From Antitrichia curtipendula (taxonomy: Eukaryota > Streptophyta > Bryopsida > Hypnales > Leucodontaceae): a stretch of DNA of 64,000 nucleotides. Positions 34,503 to 46,679 of the stretch are shown piece after piece (within the stretch, counting starts at the first letter, position 1; the number at the start of each line of letters is the position of its first letter). Below the pieces are notes generated by a model. It searched no databases. It was not told the DNA's origin and saw nothing but the letters and a program-made list of their open reading frames with translations. Where the stretch lies: the NCBI GenBank assembly GCA_951230915.1, contig OX579633.1, positions 54,884,029 to 54,948,028 on the forward strand. The letters run 5' to 3'. The position numbers and the translations under genes were made by a program.

Positions 34503-35424
34503 TTAACCCCTAAAGGACCAGGCTCAGTTTTTACCAAAAACTCTCAAAAACTGCCATTTTTAGAGCATCAACCACATCTAAAAACAAAAACGCTTTTTTG
34601 CATATGCTACACCAAGATCTTGTAGTGCAATAGTTTTTGAAGATGTGGAAAAAAATTCAGATTTTTTCACCAAGTGGATTGGAAGATAGAACAATTTGAA
34701 AAGTTTTTTTTGTCATGTGGAAAACCGGGCAGCTACCTTCAAAAGGTGAAATTCCTAAGAGGAAAAGGCCATGTCATTGGTACTTCTCTAGATTCCATAC
34801 TCAGCCTAAGTAAGGTGCCTTTAAAAAAAATTCAAACCATTTGGAATTGTGCAACATGTGAGAAAAAAATAGGAAGTAAAAAGAAGTAGAGAATGATTAA
34901 AACATCAAATATTAATAATCTAGTTATGGAAATAAAAAGAAACTCAATCCCAACTGTTGTAATGTTGTGAGTAACATTTTACAACCTTTGGTCTTACATA
35001 TTCTCAAAAATATTGAAATTTGAATAAAATAAGAGACTTCAAAGTTCATTTTAGAGTAGAGAATCCATAACTGCCTGCAAACAAAAACTCCTCATAACTT
35101 TCATCTCATAAATCCAAATGGAATGATTTAAAGATCTCCACATACATATTAATCTCTTGAACCAATTTCAATTTTTGTTTTTTCCAAAAAAAGTGGTTTT
35201 TTAAAAACTGCCCAAGCTGCCTGCCAAACAAAAAAAACCACTTATAATGCCATAACTTTTTGCTCACAATTCCAAACGTCATGAAAGCTAGTGCAAATGA
35301 AAGGCATTTGTTGTCCCCACCTTCTATTAGAATTTCAATCTAAAGTACAAAAATCTCCAATCAGAGGTATCTGCCCAAATTTTTTGCCTTTCCAAAAAAG
35401 GCAGTTTGGTCCTTTAGGGGTTAA
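34503..35424 (+). mobile_element. TTAA element, class B (922 bp), intact ends
   Basis: TTAACCCCTAAAGGACC at the left and GGTCCTTTAGGGGTTAA at the right, a perfect inverted repeat of 17 bp. Its inverted twin is at 28882-29781. It contains no transposase; the 71-codon frame at 34674-34889 is unlike any transposase motif. Confidence 0.95.
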
Positions 35425-36103
35425 TGATGTGATTATGAGTTCAAACTTGAGCAAGGGCAAGGTGCTTACCACCACAATGCACCAAATTATGATAGGGAGT
35501 CAAATGACCTTTTAGTCATATGGGGACTAGAGAGTTTCTTGGAGAAAGAAACATATTAATTCTTTATACTTCCAATACCCCATTTCCTTCCCAAGAAAAC
35601 AGCAAGTTTACTAAAATTTGAATGGGAAATTTCTTGTACTATGAAGTTTTATGGATGAAAGTGCACACTCCATTCATTATATCTTTTTTCCTTACTTGCT
35701 GGGTGCATAAGGGGTTGCCCAACCCATTAAAAAGTCATCCCCAATTCCAACCGTAAGCACCCCGGTGTACATTTCACAACTGAAATGTATCCGTAAGTAA
35801 ATGAAGGGACAGATATGGGGAGGGTTGCCGAAAAAGCAATAAAAAAACCTCGGTGGCAGCGCTTGCTTTGTGGCGGCACACTTAGGCACAACTGTAGCTA
35901 ATTCTCTATTTTTGTAGATTCCTACAAAGACAGGGAGGTCCGGCCATTGACTTGGCACCAGGATCTGATTATTTGTAGTAAACATTTTATACACATGTGG
36001 TTTATCTTAATCAAGGAGAATTTTACTTTTTGGTTGGCATTTTGATAGCAGAGATGGCCTTTCCAGGAAATTTTGTTTGGTTTTTCGCTGAACGAACGAC
36101 ACA
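35425..36103. other. Unexplained, less AT-rich stretch
   Basis: Bases 35690-36080 are richer in GC than the neighbours, with overlapping minus-strand frames of 100 and 60 codons. No domain recognised; possibly a gene fragment cut by the MITE at 36106. Confidence 0.35.
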
Positions 36104-36105
36104 TA

Positions 36106-36492
36106 AGGTAGCAATACCCATAAGCGTGAGAATAAGGAAAATGGGGTGGTTAGACTAAGTGGAAAGGGGTGGAAATTTTAGAGTAGATTAGAAATAAGGT
36201 TTAAAAAATATTCAAGTTGCTTAATTAGGGTTTTGAAATGCTATGTAGTGGTGAGAAATTTTCAAAGTGAGAAATTACTGAAATTGTAGGGACCGTGTGT
36301 AAGAGATGCTAAAAACAAGGCTTGCTGGTTCTTAAATAGTGAGATGGGTACTCAAAACCGTCATTCTAGTCACCCACACCATCCCATAACCATCACACCA
36401 TCATCCACAACCATTTGCAATTTTATTAATGAGCCCCTGCCACTGTCAGGTGACGGCCATGGGAACACTAACGCTGATGGGTGTGGCTACCT
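36106..36492. mobile_element. MITE, TA-flanked, copy 2 (387 bp)
   Basis: Left AGGTAGCAATACCCATAAGCG, right ATGGGTGTGGCTACCT, with TA at 36104-36105 and 36493-36494. Internal blocks match the copy at 12422-12840, and the ACAACCATC-type repeats are fewer. Confidence 0.75.
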
Positions 36493-36657
36493 TACCCAGA
36501 ATTGATGGCATGCAAGTAAGAAAAACATGGAAAATCATCCACGTGGGGACGTTCATCCATGTATTCAGCTATGGTTAGTGACTTCCATCCAATTGTTTGG
36601 CAAACTTGTTGTTTCTTTGAGAGGGGTTTGATACTTTCATCCATTTTTCATCCAGCA

Positions 36658-37802
36658 TTAACCCCTAAAGTCCTGAATACCTATTTTTGGGCAACCTAGC
36701 AATTTCTATGAGTTTTTTATGTTTTCATTGAAATTTTCAAACATGATGTGTTCAAGGAGTAGCTTTAACCCTTAAAGGACCATAGAGCATAGTATATATG
36801 TTGCGATATAATCAATATTTGTTACCAGTAAAAAATTGTAATTTGGGATATCAAGTAGCTCACTAGAACCGCTTTGATCTATTCTCCAACTTCTTTGTTG
36901 ATCTCAAATGCAATAAAGGTGTGAATCTTTTCCAAATACAAGAAAAACACCTCATATTCTATTGGTTGTAGCGGCACGCTATGTCCTTTAGGGGTTAAGA
37001 CACAATAAATTTCATAACTTTTGACTTCATGATTCAAAAGTTATTGTATGATATGTTGTTTTCTTTGCTCTTTGGGTAGACAAAATTTTATTTCAAATGA
37101 CATTTAAACTTCTTTTTTTGTAGAAATTGGTTCTTTAGATTTATGTATACAAGGGAAGCTTTGAATCATTCAAAATTTTAATCAATGAGATGAAATTCAT
37201 GAGGAGATTTTGTATGCAAGTAGGTCTAGATTCTCTACTCTAAGACAAACTTTTGGAAGTCATTTATTTTACTCAGTTTTCAATATTTTGAAAAAAAACA
37301 AAACCAAAGGGTGCAAATTGTTTATTATGACATTCCAACCATTGGGATTGACATATTTTGTTTCCATAATGAAGTTCTTAACAATTTAGTGGTTTGAATC
37401 ATTCTCTATTTCTTCTTATTTACTATATTTTTCCCATGTGTTGTACAATTCCAAATGATTTGAAAGTTTTCAAGTGTGTATCCAACTTGCTTTGAAGAAA
37501 AAATCCAAAAAATTACAACCATTTTGAAAAAAATTCATGCAAATATGACCTTGTAAAGTGTAGTTGTCCAGATATTTGCAAGGACAAAAAATGGCTTTTT
37601 GTCAATTCAAACTCAACTATCTTACAATTTACATAGTGAAAATTTCTGATATTTTTCCCACATCTTCTGATACTAGTGTAGTACAAGATCTTACGGTTAC
37701 ATATGTCAAAAAATGATTTGCTCCTAGAATTTGATATTTGTATTAGAAATGGCAATTTTGGAACGATTTTGGTGAAAATTTGGCTTAGGACTTTAGGGTT
37801 AA
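36658..37802 (+). mobile_element. TTAA element, class B, with nested class A
   Basis: Ends TTAACCCCTAAAGTCC and GGACTTTAGGGTTAA. Length 1145 bp, of which 230 bp are a class A copy inserted at an internal TTAA. The interior aligns with the class B copy at 57786-58716 (opposite strand), which lacks the insertion. Confidence 0.93.
36765..36998 (+). mobile_element. TTAA element, class A, nested in class B
   Basis: 234 bp, TTAACCCTTAAAGGACC to TCCTTTAGGGGTTAA. Host sequence on either side (GGAGTAGCT and GACACAATAAATTTC) is continuous around one TTAA at 58590-58593 in the other class B copy, giving an empty-site comparison. Confidence 0.95.
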
Positions 37803-37941
37803 ACTGAGGTAGCATTTTACCAAGAGTTAATAAATCGGTATCAGGTTCATTCTGATTATGGGATTTATCTATCTCGATGTATTTTAGTATTACTGTGACC
37901 AACCATACGATATTCTGAAGAAGTTCTCACAAATGATTTCT

Positions 37942-38892
37942 TTAACCCCTAAAGGATCATTGTCCCTATGGGGGATAACTGGGATTTTGGGCATATACCT
38001 ATGGCTAAACTACTATGCATGATTTTTTAAAACTTTTGTTGGAGATGAGAAATCATAAGATCTATGTGGGAGTCTAAATATTCTTCATTTTGACAATTAC
38101 TGAAGAAGTTACGCATGAATAACTGAAAAACAAGGGAGAATCAGGCAGCAAAAAAAGAATTGTAATGATTTAAAATAAAATTTCAAAATTGGTTCTTTAG
38201 ATTTTTATGTATTTGGGAAGCTTTGAATCATTTAGTTTTGATATATGAGATGAAACTTATGCAAAGTTTTAGTTTGCTGGTAGGTACGGGACTCTCAAAC
38301 CTCCATTCTTTTTCCCCCTTGTAATACTTGTTGCTTTACTTTTTTGAGCTCTTTGTGTATTTGTTTTTTGACTCTTTTTTTTGCAAGTTGTATTAGACTA
38401 AGATTCTTTGGTTTCCACCATTGGGATCAAGGTAATTCACGTTTTTGAATTTTACACAAATCCTCCAATTTTGCCTAGTGTATATGCAAATTTCATGACC
38501 TTACAACAATGTAGGATTTTAGAAAGTATGATCCCACACCTTTGTTTCATTTGAAATTTCTCCTAAACACACCTAACTTGGTCTTTTACATGGAAAAAAT
38601 AAAGCTCAACTTTGCGTAGAGCAATATTTTTGATATAGGAGAGGTCAAAGGCTTCTAAAAAATTTGGGTAGCAATGAAAAAGACTTTTTTTGCACTTCAG
38701 ATGTGAATATCCCACTCCTCTTCTACTAGAATGAGCTGATTTTTTTCACACAAGTACCTCCCGTAGCCTAGGGCAAGACCTTATGGTTGGATTTCCAAAA
38801 AATATATTATTTCCTACATTTCTCTTCATTCCCTAGAAGTGACAGTTTCAGTGATTTTCACAGAAAAATGGGCTCGGTCCTTTAGGGGTTAA
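37942..38892 (+). mobile_element. TTAA element, class C (951 bp)
   Basis: TTAACCCCTAAAGGATC to GGTCCTTTAGGGGTTAA. It is a diverged relative of the copies at 50198 and 54624, sharing GGGACTCTCAAACCTCCATT and most of the interior. Confidence 0.93.
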
Positions 38893-39053
38893 TGACGTGG
38901 ATGGATGTTCAGATGTGAATTACTTTGACATTTATTCCATCTAACAAGTACAATACGTAAGTTTCTTGTCAAGGCTCCTTAGTTGCAATGACCCTATTCT
39001 ATAAATAGGGTTTAAAAACAATTTAATAAAGGGAAACTTTCACAATCAATACC

Positions 39054-40005
39054 TTAACCCTCAAGGGACCGACTATTGTCTCGACTATTGTCCGTTCTAG
39101 GGACAAATGGTATTTTGGGCATGTATCTATGGCTAAACTACTTTGTATGACCTTCCCAAACTTTTATTGAAGGTGCGGAATTCAAAGACCTACTTGGAAA
39201 TGTAACTTTTTCTTCATGCCAACATTTAGTGAAGAATTTATGCATGAATATCTAGAAAAAGTTGCTCCACAGGCAACCCAAAAATTTCTTACAATTTTCA
39301 TTTATTTCAAATAAAATTATGAAATAGGTTCTTTAGACTTAGATAGATGTGGGGAGCTTTGAATCATTCAATTTTAATAGATGAGATGAAATTTATGAGA
39401 AGTTTTAGTTTGCGGATAGGTCATAGGTGTGGTTTTGCTCCAAAAAAATAATTCTAAACTTTGTTTTTGAATGCAAATTTCACATTTTTGTAAAAAAAAC
39501 TATTGAAAAGGGGGAAGATTGCTTGCTAGAACAATCTCACCATTGGGATTATTGTGATTCCATTCCATTGCAAGGTTATTAACAATGTAAGATTTTGTTC
39601 AATCTCAGACCTTCTTCTATTTAATGGTTTTTTTTTAGAATGAAAATCAAGTATTTTTTGTTTTGATTTTTTCTTGAAGATTCTCAACTCAATTCTCCAT
39701 CATAAAAAAAAACCCTCAAAACTCCATGGTGCAAAAATTTGAAGTTAAAAAAGTTCAAAGTCAAAGAATCTAGTCGTGCAAGTTGCAGAAATGCTTGTTT
39801 TTTACACTTTAAAGCAAAAAGTTTGCAATCTATGAGGTCAAAGTTTCTAAGTTTTGAATGACGCATTCTTATGCAAGTCTACTACAAGATCCTATGGTTT
39901 GATATGCAAAAACACCAATTTCCAAACTTTTTTACTCTTTGCCATAGTAGTGGCAATTTTGAGTGTCTTTTAACAAAATAAAGTCCATGGTCCTTTAGGG
40001 GTTGA
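39054..40005 (+). mobile_element. TTAA element, class E (952 bp)
   Basis: TTAACCCTCAAGGGACC to GGTCCTTTAGGGGTTGA. The left third resembles class C (TTTTGGGCATGTATCTATGG); the right two thirds match 58965-59881 (AAGTTCAAAGTCAAAGAATC, CCATGGTCC). It is 161 bp from the class C element, so insertions cluster here. Confidence 0.88.
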
Positions 40006-40408
40006 ATCAATTTGTTTGGATGTTTGTTTGGATGTTTGTAACATTGAGATCTTACGGACTGTGTGTCTCCCTGTTGCGTGCTTGATACAGTTGGAAAGCT
40101 CTTGGCAAGGAGGGGTGCACGGGCTTGGTTTTGTGGCATATAGGCATATGGTGGGAAAGTTATTGAATTTCAAACTTTTTACCAATTAAAATTAAAAAGA
40201 ATACTAATCAGCCAAAGACAATTTTTGTGTAAAAATAGGATAGAGTACAAGTTTATGTTAAGTAAAATTTGGATGTTCACTTTAAAATAAAGTAGAGGAT
40301 AAGTTTAACTGAAGTAAAGTAAAATTTTATGCACTAGTGGCATGAAGAGATGGCATAGAGGGCGTGTGGGGGGGATTAAAATTGGGCCAATGGCACAAGA
40401 CCACACTA

Positions 40409-40702
40409 GTACCCTTGAAATTTGCATATTTACATAGATACTCTTGATTTTTCAGAAATTACACAATCACCCTCAAACCAAACTTTTCAACCGTTTGTTT
40501 TGTTGCGCATGTCATTTTCCTTCTTCTTTTATGTCTATGTTGTTTCTTTTTTGTTTCATTGCATTCCCTTCTTCAACAATGGTCATGAAGAAAGTATAAG
40601 CACAACATATAAATGCCTAAAAATTATGGTCCAAGGGTTTTTATGTAATTTCTGAAAAAGAATGGGTCCAACTATGTAAATATTGCAAACTTTAGGGGTA
40701 CC
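40409..40702. mobile_element. MITE with ~60-bp imperfect inverted repeats
   Basis: Left TACCCTTGAAATTTGCATAT then TTACATAG and TTTTTCAGAAATTACA; right the mirrored series TGTAATTTCTGAAAAAG, CTATGTAAATATTGCA, TTTAGGGGTACCC. No clear target duplication. The central frame (77 codons) is not recognised. Confidence 0.55.
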
Positions 40703-43002
40703 CAAGGAATTTTCCTTTTAATATGTACATGTATCTAGTAGTGCAATTACACGATGTATTTGTTGTTGCATGTAAAAAACCTAGAGTTTTGACAATGTTT
40801 TGGACTTAACAAGTGTTGAAAAAGTGTCACAAAAATGCCCTGAAATAATTTTTGATCTCCATAATCTATTGTAGTCACACTATTGGGTGTTAGATTTGCT
40901 ATAGCCTAAAATTCAGGTTAATCTTTTGATTTGCTATAGCTGGAACATTGTGGATAGTGTAAATACACCTGTTTGTTGATTAGCTATGGCTCTTGACTTC
41001 TATCGGGTGCGTTGGGAGATCAATAGGGATGTACCTGGTCGGTGAATCGATAGAGGGAAAGGGTATATCTATAGGATGTGTCGATAGTCTTTCTAGTTTT
41101 TGGAAGAGCCAGAACTCCCGTCTTGGTCGGTGAATCCATGGTGATGTGTTTGTGAACAATCGAGTTAATAAAAGTTGCTTTACTATTGTTGTATATGAAT
41201 TTGTGTTGTGCTGTGAATTTGGAATTTGAAACTGTGCAAGTGTTTGCTGTGTGCGTGTGAGCTGCGATTGTGAGCAGTGAAGTGTGAGAATTGAGTAAGA
41301 GATCTATCGTGAGAAGCGAGGAATTAGAAGTGAATTAAAGTCAATTGAATGTGAGTCGAGGATGACTTGAGTGTGAGGATCTGCGGAATCAATTGAAAGT
41401 GAGAACTTGTGTTTGATTGAATGTGATGAATGCCAATTGAGAGATGTCAATTGAGAGTGAATTCCGATCTGCTGGAAGAGCCAGGATCGATGTGAGAGAA
41501 TCGATAGTGTAAATCGATTGTGAGAATTGTGATCTGGCTGGTCGAGAGGACCAGGCCAATCTGAAGTTGCATCGATTGATAGAATCGATAGCTGTGAGCC
41601 GAGTTGCTCAATTGAAGGACCCGATCTGGCTATGGAGTAGGCCAGGTTCGAGGGAGTGTATATCGATAGCAGAAATCGATAGTGTGAGTGAGCTGTTCTA
41701 TTGAGAGAATCAGCATTGAAATGAATTCACATCGATTGTGAGAATCGATGGTGGTTGATGAGCTGATCAATGAAGAGGTCTAGCAAGTGATCAGAGAAGA
41801 GAATCAATAGTATGAAGTGAATGAAATCTCAGCGGAGCGATGGTGAGAATTTGCCTGAGCGATTGAAGTGACATTGATAGTGAAATCAATCGTGAGGAAT
41901 TGCCGAGAGCAACAGTAAGTGAGAGAACCTATGAATGTAAGGAATTCAGTTGTCAGCCGAATCAATTGAGTGGAATAGAATTTCTATCGAGTGTGTTGAG
42001 ATCAGTGGAGAGGACCTGGCAATTGTGAGAGCAATCATCCGAGTGGAAAGAGCAATCGGAAGTGTTGAAATCTTTGCTAGAGTGAAGCTATTCAATTAAC
42101 ACTGTGAGGCAACTGAAAGAGAAACCAACCATTGAGTTGGAGAATAGATGAATGATCTATAGTGATCCGAATGAGGGCTATAGGAGAGAAAATAAGAGAA
42201 GTGATCAATTGAGAAGATGTTAACAAAAATATCCATACTCTACCTATTGAGTATTGAGGCACTTTGAATCATTAAAAATATTTCTATCCCAATACTATTG
42301 CCGAGAGCTTGAGTGTACATCTATAGGCTCTGAGCAAAGTAGAGAAAATTCCTATAGTCACAATGACTATAAGTTGAGTCAGCCAATTCTATGGAGTGAA
42401 TGAAGCCAGCTATAGCGCTTTGAGAGGCAAGCTCTTATCTATAGGAGTCTTACTATAGTTTCCAGCCAGAGCCAAACTCTATCGAGAGAAAGCCCGATTG
42501 AGAGTCTTCTCTATAGTAATGCCGAGCGTAAGTTGCGAGTCCAACACTATAGAACTGGCAGAGTGATCCATAGCTCTGCAGCAATCTGCCGAGTGACTTT
42601 GAGAGACCAATAGCTGGAGTGTGAAGCTGGAAAAGACCAGAAGCTGCTATTGAAGATAAAGATAAAAGAAGACAAAGAAAGGACCAATGTGAAAAGAATG
42701 ATGGAGAACCAAAGCTATGGAGATAAAAGCTAAAGACAATGGAGAATGGAGAAAAGCTTGAAGAGAAGAATACAACAAGTTTACTAAAGTTAAGCTTATC
42801 TTTTCTTAACTATGATAGAATAAGTCTATCTATAGCATTTGGGTTAGGTTAAGAAACCCTCAACTCCTCAATTGTGCATAGAACTAAGGGAATAAACCTA
42901 TTTCCCATAAGAATTACAATAGTACTACCTCGCCTCCCTGCGAACGAACTTATTCTATAGGATTTTACCTAAGGTCAAAAACCATAGTAAAAACCAACCT
43001 AC
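40703..43002. other. Non-coding stretch with purine-rich block
   Basis: No open frame of note. Bases 41180-42780 are strikingly purine-rich on the plus strand (GAGAATCGATAGTG, GTGAGAATTG, GAAGAGACC-like words) with about ten ATCGAT words between 41040 and 41750. It may be the internal part of a non-coding retroelement, but no flanking LTR pair was found. Confidence 0.45.
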
Positions 43003-43638
43003 ATCTATGTTAAATAAAAAAATTGGGTGCGTGTGTGCGTGTATGTGTTGGTTTGATGAATCCATATTTAACTTGCTTTCTGCCTAAAAATAGAGTAGAG
43101 CACAAGTTTAACCAAATTAGAAAAAATAAAAATAGAGTGGAGTATGAGTTTGGACAAAAGTAAAAATGCAAACATTATAAATGATATTAAATTTATTTTA
43201 TGCTACTAAATGAATGCCAAATGGATATTAAATGAATTTTTTTATACAAGTTTGTAAACTCATTTAGCTTTAGCTAAATGTATGAATAATTTTGTCTTAT
43301 TATATACAAAAATTAGGTGTGTGTGTGTCCATTTGATATATCCATATTTAGCTTGTTATCCACTTAAAATTAGAGTAGACTACAAGTTCAACATAAGTAG
43401 CAAATTTAAAAAATAGAGTTGATTACATGTTTAACCAAATTGAAATTTAGACAGAAGTAGAATGTGGATGCTAAATACGTATACCTATTATAAATAGATG
43501 CTAAATTGATGGTATATGAATGCTAACTAAATGATAAATGGATGCTAAATCAATTCTAAATCAATGCTAAATAAAATTTACTTTCTTACAAGTTTGTAAA
43601 CTCATATGGCTTTGCTAAATGTGTTAACAAACTCGTCA

Positions 43639-45287
43639 TTAACCCCTAAAGGCCTAGCTGTCTCCTTAGGGGACAAATGGATTTTAGGCATCTACCTATA
43701 GCTAAACTATTTTGTGTGATTTTTTGAAACTTTTATTGAAGGTGGAGAATTCCCATACCTATGTGGGTATTTAATTTTTTCTTCATTCTAACATTTGACA
43801 AGTAAGTTATGCAAGAGTTTTTGCTACCCAGGGGAGGGAGGGCAATCCAAGTAGCCCAAAAATTTCTTTTAAAATTATATTTTTTCAAAATTAAATTTGA
43901 AATTGGTTCTTTATAATTTTTAATATCTAAGGAGTTTTGAATCCTTCAATTCCAATCAATGAGATGAAAGTTATGAGGAGTTTTTGTTTGCCGGCAATTA
44001 TGGATTCTCTACTCTAAAACAAACTTTAAAATCCTTTAATTTACTCAAATTTCAATAATTTGGAAAACAAACAAAACCAAAGGAAGTAGATTGTTTATTG
44101 CAACATTATAACTGTTTGGATTTGCATTTTTCATTTCAATAATTAAATTCTTAACATTTTTGTGTTTTGACTCATTCTCTACTTCTTTTTACATAATGTT
44201 TTTTCCCATGTGTTGTATAGTTCCAATTGATTTGAAACTTCTCCCACAAATAACTAACTTGATTTCCTACATGGAAAAATAAACCTCAACTTTAGGTAGA
44301 GCAGTTTTGATATAAGAGTGGTCAAAGCTTGGGGAGTGCACTATAGAGGGTTTTTGGTGGGTAGCATGCGTGCAAAGCCCTATAAGTGGGGGGGCTAAGG
44401 AGGTAAATTTTTTATATTTCTATAAGGCCATCTTCATCTAAATTTCTAAATTGAAGAAATTTCATGCATCCTAACTTCGTTTTTAAAAAGTTCTTGTCAT
44501 CTTTTTGTATACCCTATGTTCATAATAAATACAAATTGACAAGTAAAAAAAATAAAAATAGAATTGAGCTTATTGCTCTTGCAGGAAGATAAACCACAAG
44601 AAAAATCAGCAAAAAAATAAACTCTTCAATAGTCCATCCAGTATTTTATGTCCAAAATCAATGAACCAATGTTTCACCTTTTAATCACAAAAGTCTTGTA
44701 AAAAATGGGTAAACTGCCCTACACTTGACTTATATAGCGGACAAGAGCATAAACTTTTGACTCTATACTAAACCTTAGCCCCATCTACTACCTCTAATAA
44801 AAGTATTCATTTTAATTTTTTTTTTAAAATTAACCACCCTATTCTAGAACTAAACAAATGTAATACCTCATGTAATACCCATTATTAATCCCTACCCTTT
44901 ATTATTTGTAAAGACTCTACACCTATTAAAGTGACGTTGTTTTATTTCCAAGCCAGGTCAAAAATTTAGGACCAACACACCCTTCATTTGATTGCACGCA
45001 TACCTAAAAAAACAAGGAGTGCACTTCCTAAGGGTCAAAGACTTCTAAATTTTCTAGGCAGTAGGGAAAAAATGTTCTTTTTTGCAATTTAGATGTAAAT
45101 ATCTCCCTCCTCTCCATCTAGAATGACCTGATTTTTTTTCTACACATACTTCTTCTAGTCTGAGGCAAGATCTTACGGTTTGGATTTGCAAAGCAAACTT
45201 TACTTCTTGATTTTAAAAACATACCCTCCAAAGTGGCAGTTAACAATGAGTTTTACTGAAAAAAGGGCTTGGGCCTTTAGAGGTTAA
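43639..45287 (+). mobile_element. TTAA element, class C, with MULE-like insert
   Basis: TTAACCCCTAAAGGCC to GGCCTTTAGAGGTTAA. It is 1649 bp long, of which about 703 bp (44331-45033) are a second insertion; the remainder of about 946 bp fits class C. The matching point in the right fold-back arm (near 57530) lacks the element. Confidence 0.9.
44331..45033. mobile_element. MULE-like non-autonomous element (~703 bp)
   Basis: Left end GGGGAGTGCACTATAGAGGG ... GCATGCGTGCAA, right end mirrored as TTGCACGCATACC ... GGAGTGCACTTCCTA. Flanks GTCAAAGCTT (44321-44330) and GTCAAAGACTT (45034-45044) make a 10-11 bp duplication with one indel, in the range of Mutator-like elements. There is no transposase frame. 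Confidence 0.7.
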
Positions 45288-45841
45288 TATAGATTTTGTG
45301 TGTCCTATGGACATGGTAGCCATTGACTTGGGTTCTTAAATATAATACTTGAGACCTCAATTTCACAACCTAAGCTCTCAATTTTAGGATTTGAGTTCTA
45401 TATCCAAGCTTAATGATGCTCATAACTTAAATTGCTTGACGGATAGACACAACCAAGGTTTAATTTCTTGACAGATTTTTGCCTAAGTCTTTCCTCAAAA
45501 GTCACGTAACGACCGTTACACTGAAATTTGTGTGAAAGTTTGGATGAAATTGCCATAACCTTCTAGGACAAAATCCCACTTTGCTAGATTTTGAATGAAA
45601 ATAGCTTATAATAGCAATTCATTGGATGAATTTTCATATATCATTCATTTGTTCCAGTTGCCTTAGCTCCCTCCATTTTGGGGTGCGAGTCGATCTACCT
45701 TAACAAAAATAAAAACTACAAGTTCCCTTATTTGCCTGCATTATGAGGTGTGGGTGACACTACCCTCTTAGAAAAATAAAAACCAAACCTTGGACACAAC
45801 AAGGACAGACGAATAGAGACACCCCTAATCTATTAAAGATA

Positions 45842-46073
45842 TTAACCCCTAAAGGGCCCGAACGCCCTTTGCTGCCGTATGTACGTTTGCGTATAGAAAC
45901 GTATTTGAGCTACTATGAAGGTTTTCCAACTTTTTTTATGTACCTACCATCATACAACACTTCAATATGTATGGTTATAACACTTAATTTTTAGCTGATT
46001 CAAACTTCTGAATAATGATTGCAACTGTATTTGGTACTGTATCTCCAGAGCCCAAGGGTCTTTCAGGGGTTAA
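45842..46073. mobile_element. TTAA element, 232 bp, divergent class A size
   Basis: TTAACCCCTAAAGGGCCC to GGGTCTTTCAGGGGTTAA. The interior has little likeness to the other 234-bp copies (CCGTATGTACGTTTGCGTAT near the left), so it is a separate small subfamily. Confidence 0.85.
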
Positions 46074-46679
46074 GACAAATGAGGCCAGATTTTGAAAACA
46101 AACCCAGATATTTTTATGTTTTTCTATTGCCTCCAAGAGTCTCCAAGTCTTGAATTCTCTCTAAAAGCACTAAATATGATACCCAAAAAATCACTGTTCT
46201 CCTAAAAGTTATAGTCTTGACGCCCACTATTGTATAACTTAGGACCTCCTTCCATGTGGAATCACTAGTAGGATTTAGAGTTTTTACAACTGCTACTTTA
46301 CGACTGTTGAACAGTTGTATTAGCCATGCATGACTTCTGTACAGCTGCCTGCAGTTGTATACCTAATGCAGCTGTCTTTGAGTCATTTCTAAGTTGTATG
46401 TAAGTTGTTTCTGGTTAGTCACATTTTTACAACTGCAACCTTTTCATCCACATAAAAATCATCATGTGTCCTTCAAAATTTTCACTACTTTAGCCCCTCC
46501 TGCCCTCTTTTTTCCTCTTTGGCAAGAAATATTTTGCATGGTTTTCAATGTTGCATTAAATAATCTCTGTCACTTGCATGTCAGAAAGACCTATATATGA
46601 CATGTGTCAAAATTTCATTTGTTAAATTCAGGTTTTTATTATTTTACTTACTTGAATTTTTTGTTTTTAAATATAACAC

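Larger units (their letters stand above)
43003..45465. repeat. Left arm of a giant fold-back structure
   Basis: Bases 43003-43638 and 45288-45465 (interrupted by a TTAA element) are the inverted counterpart of 57371-61390. Matching blocks include GACATGGTAGCCATTGACTT, TTGAGTTCTATATCCAAGCT, GTAAACTCAT next to AATGCTAA words, GAGTAGACTACAAGTTC, and AATTGGGTGCGTGTGTGCG at the outer end. The outer part is built of degenerate GGATGCTAAAT repeats. The left arm is about 0.8 kb once insertions are removed. Confidence 0.8.
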
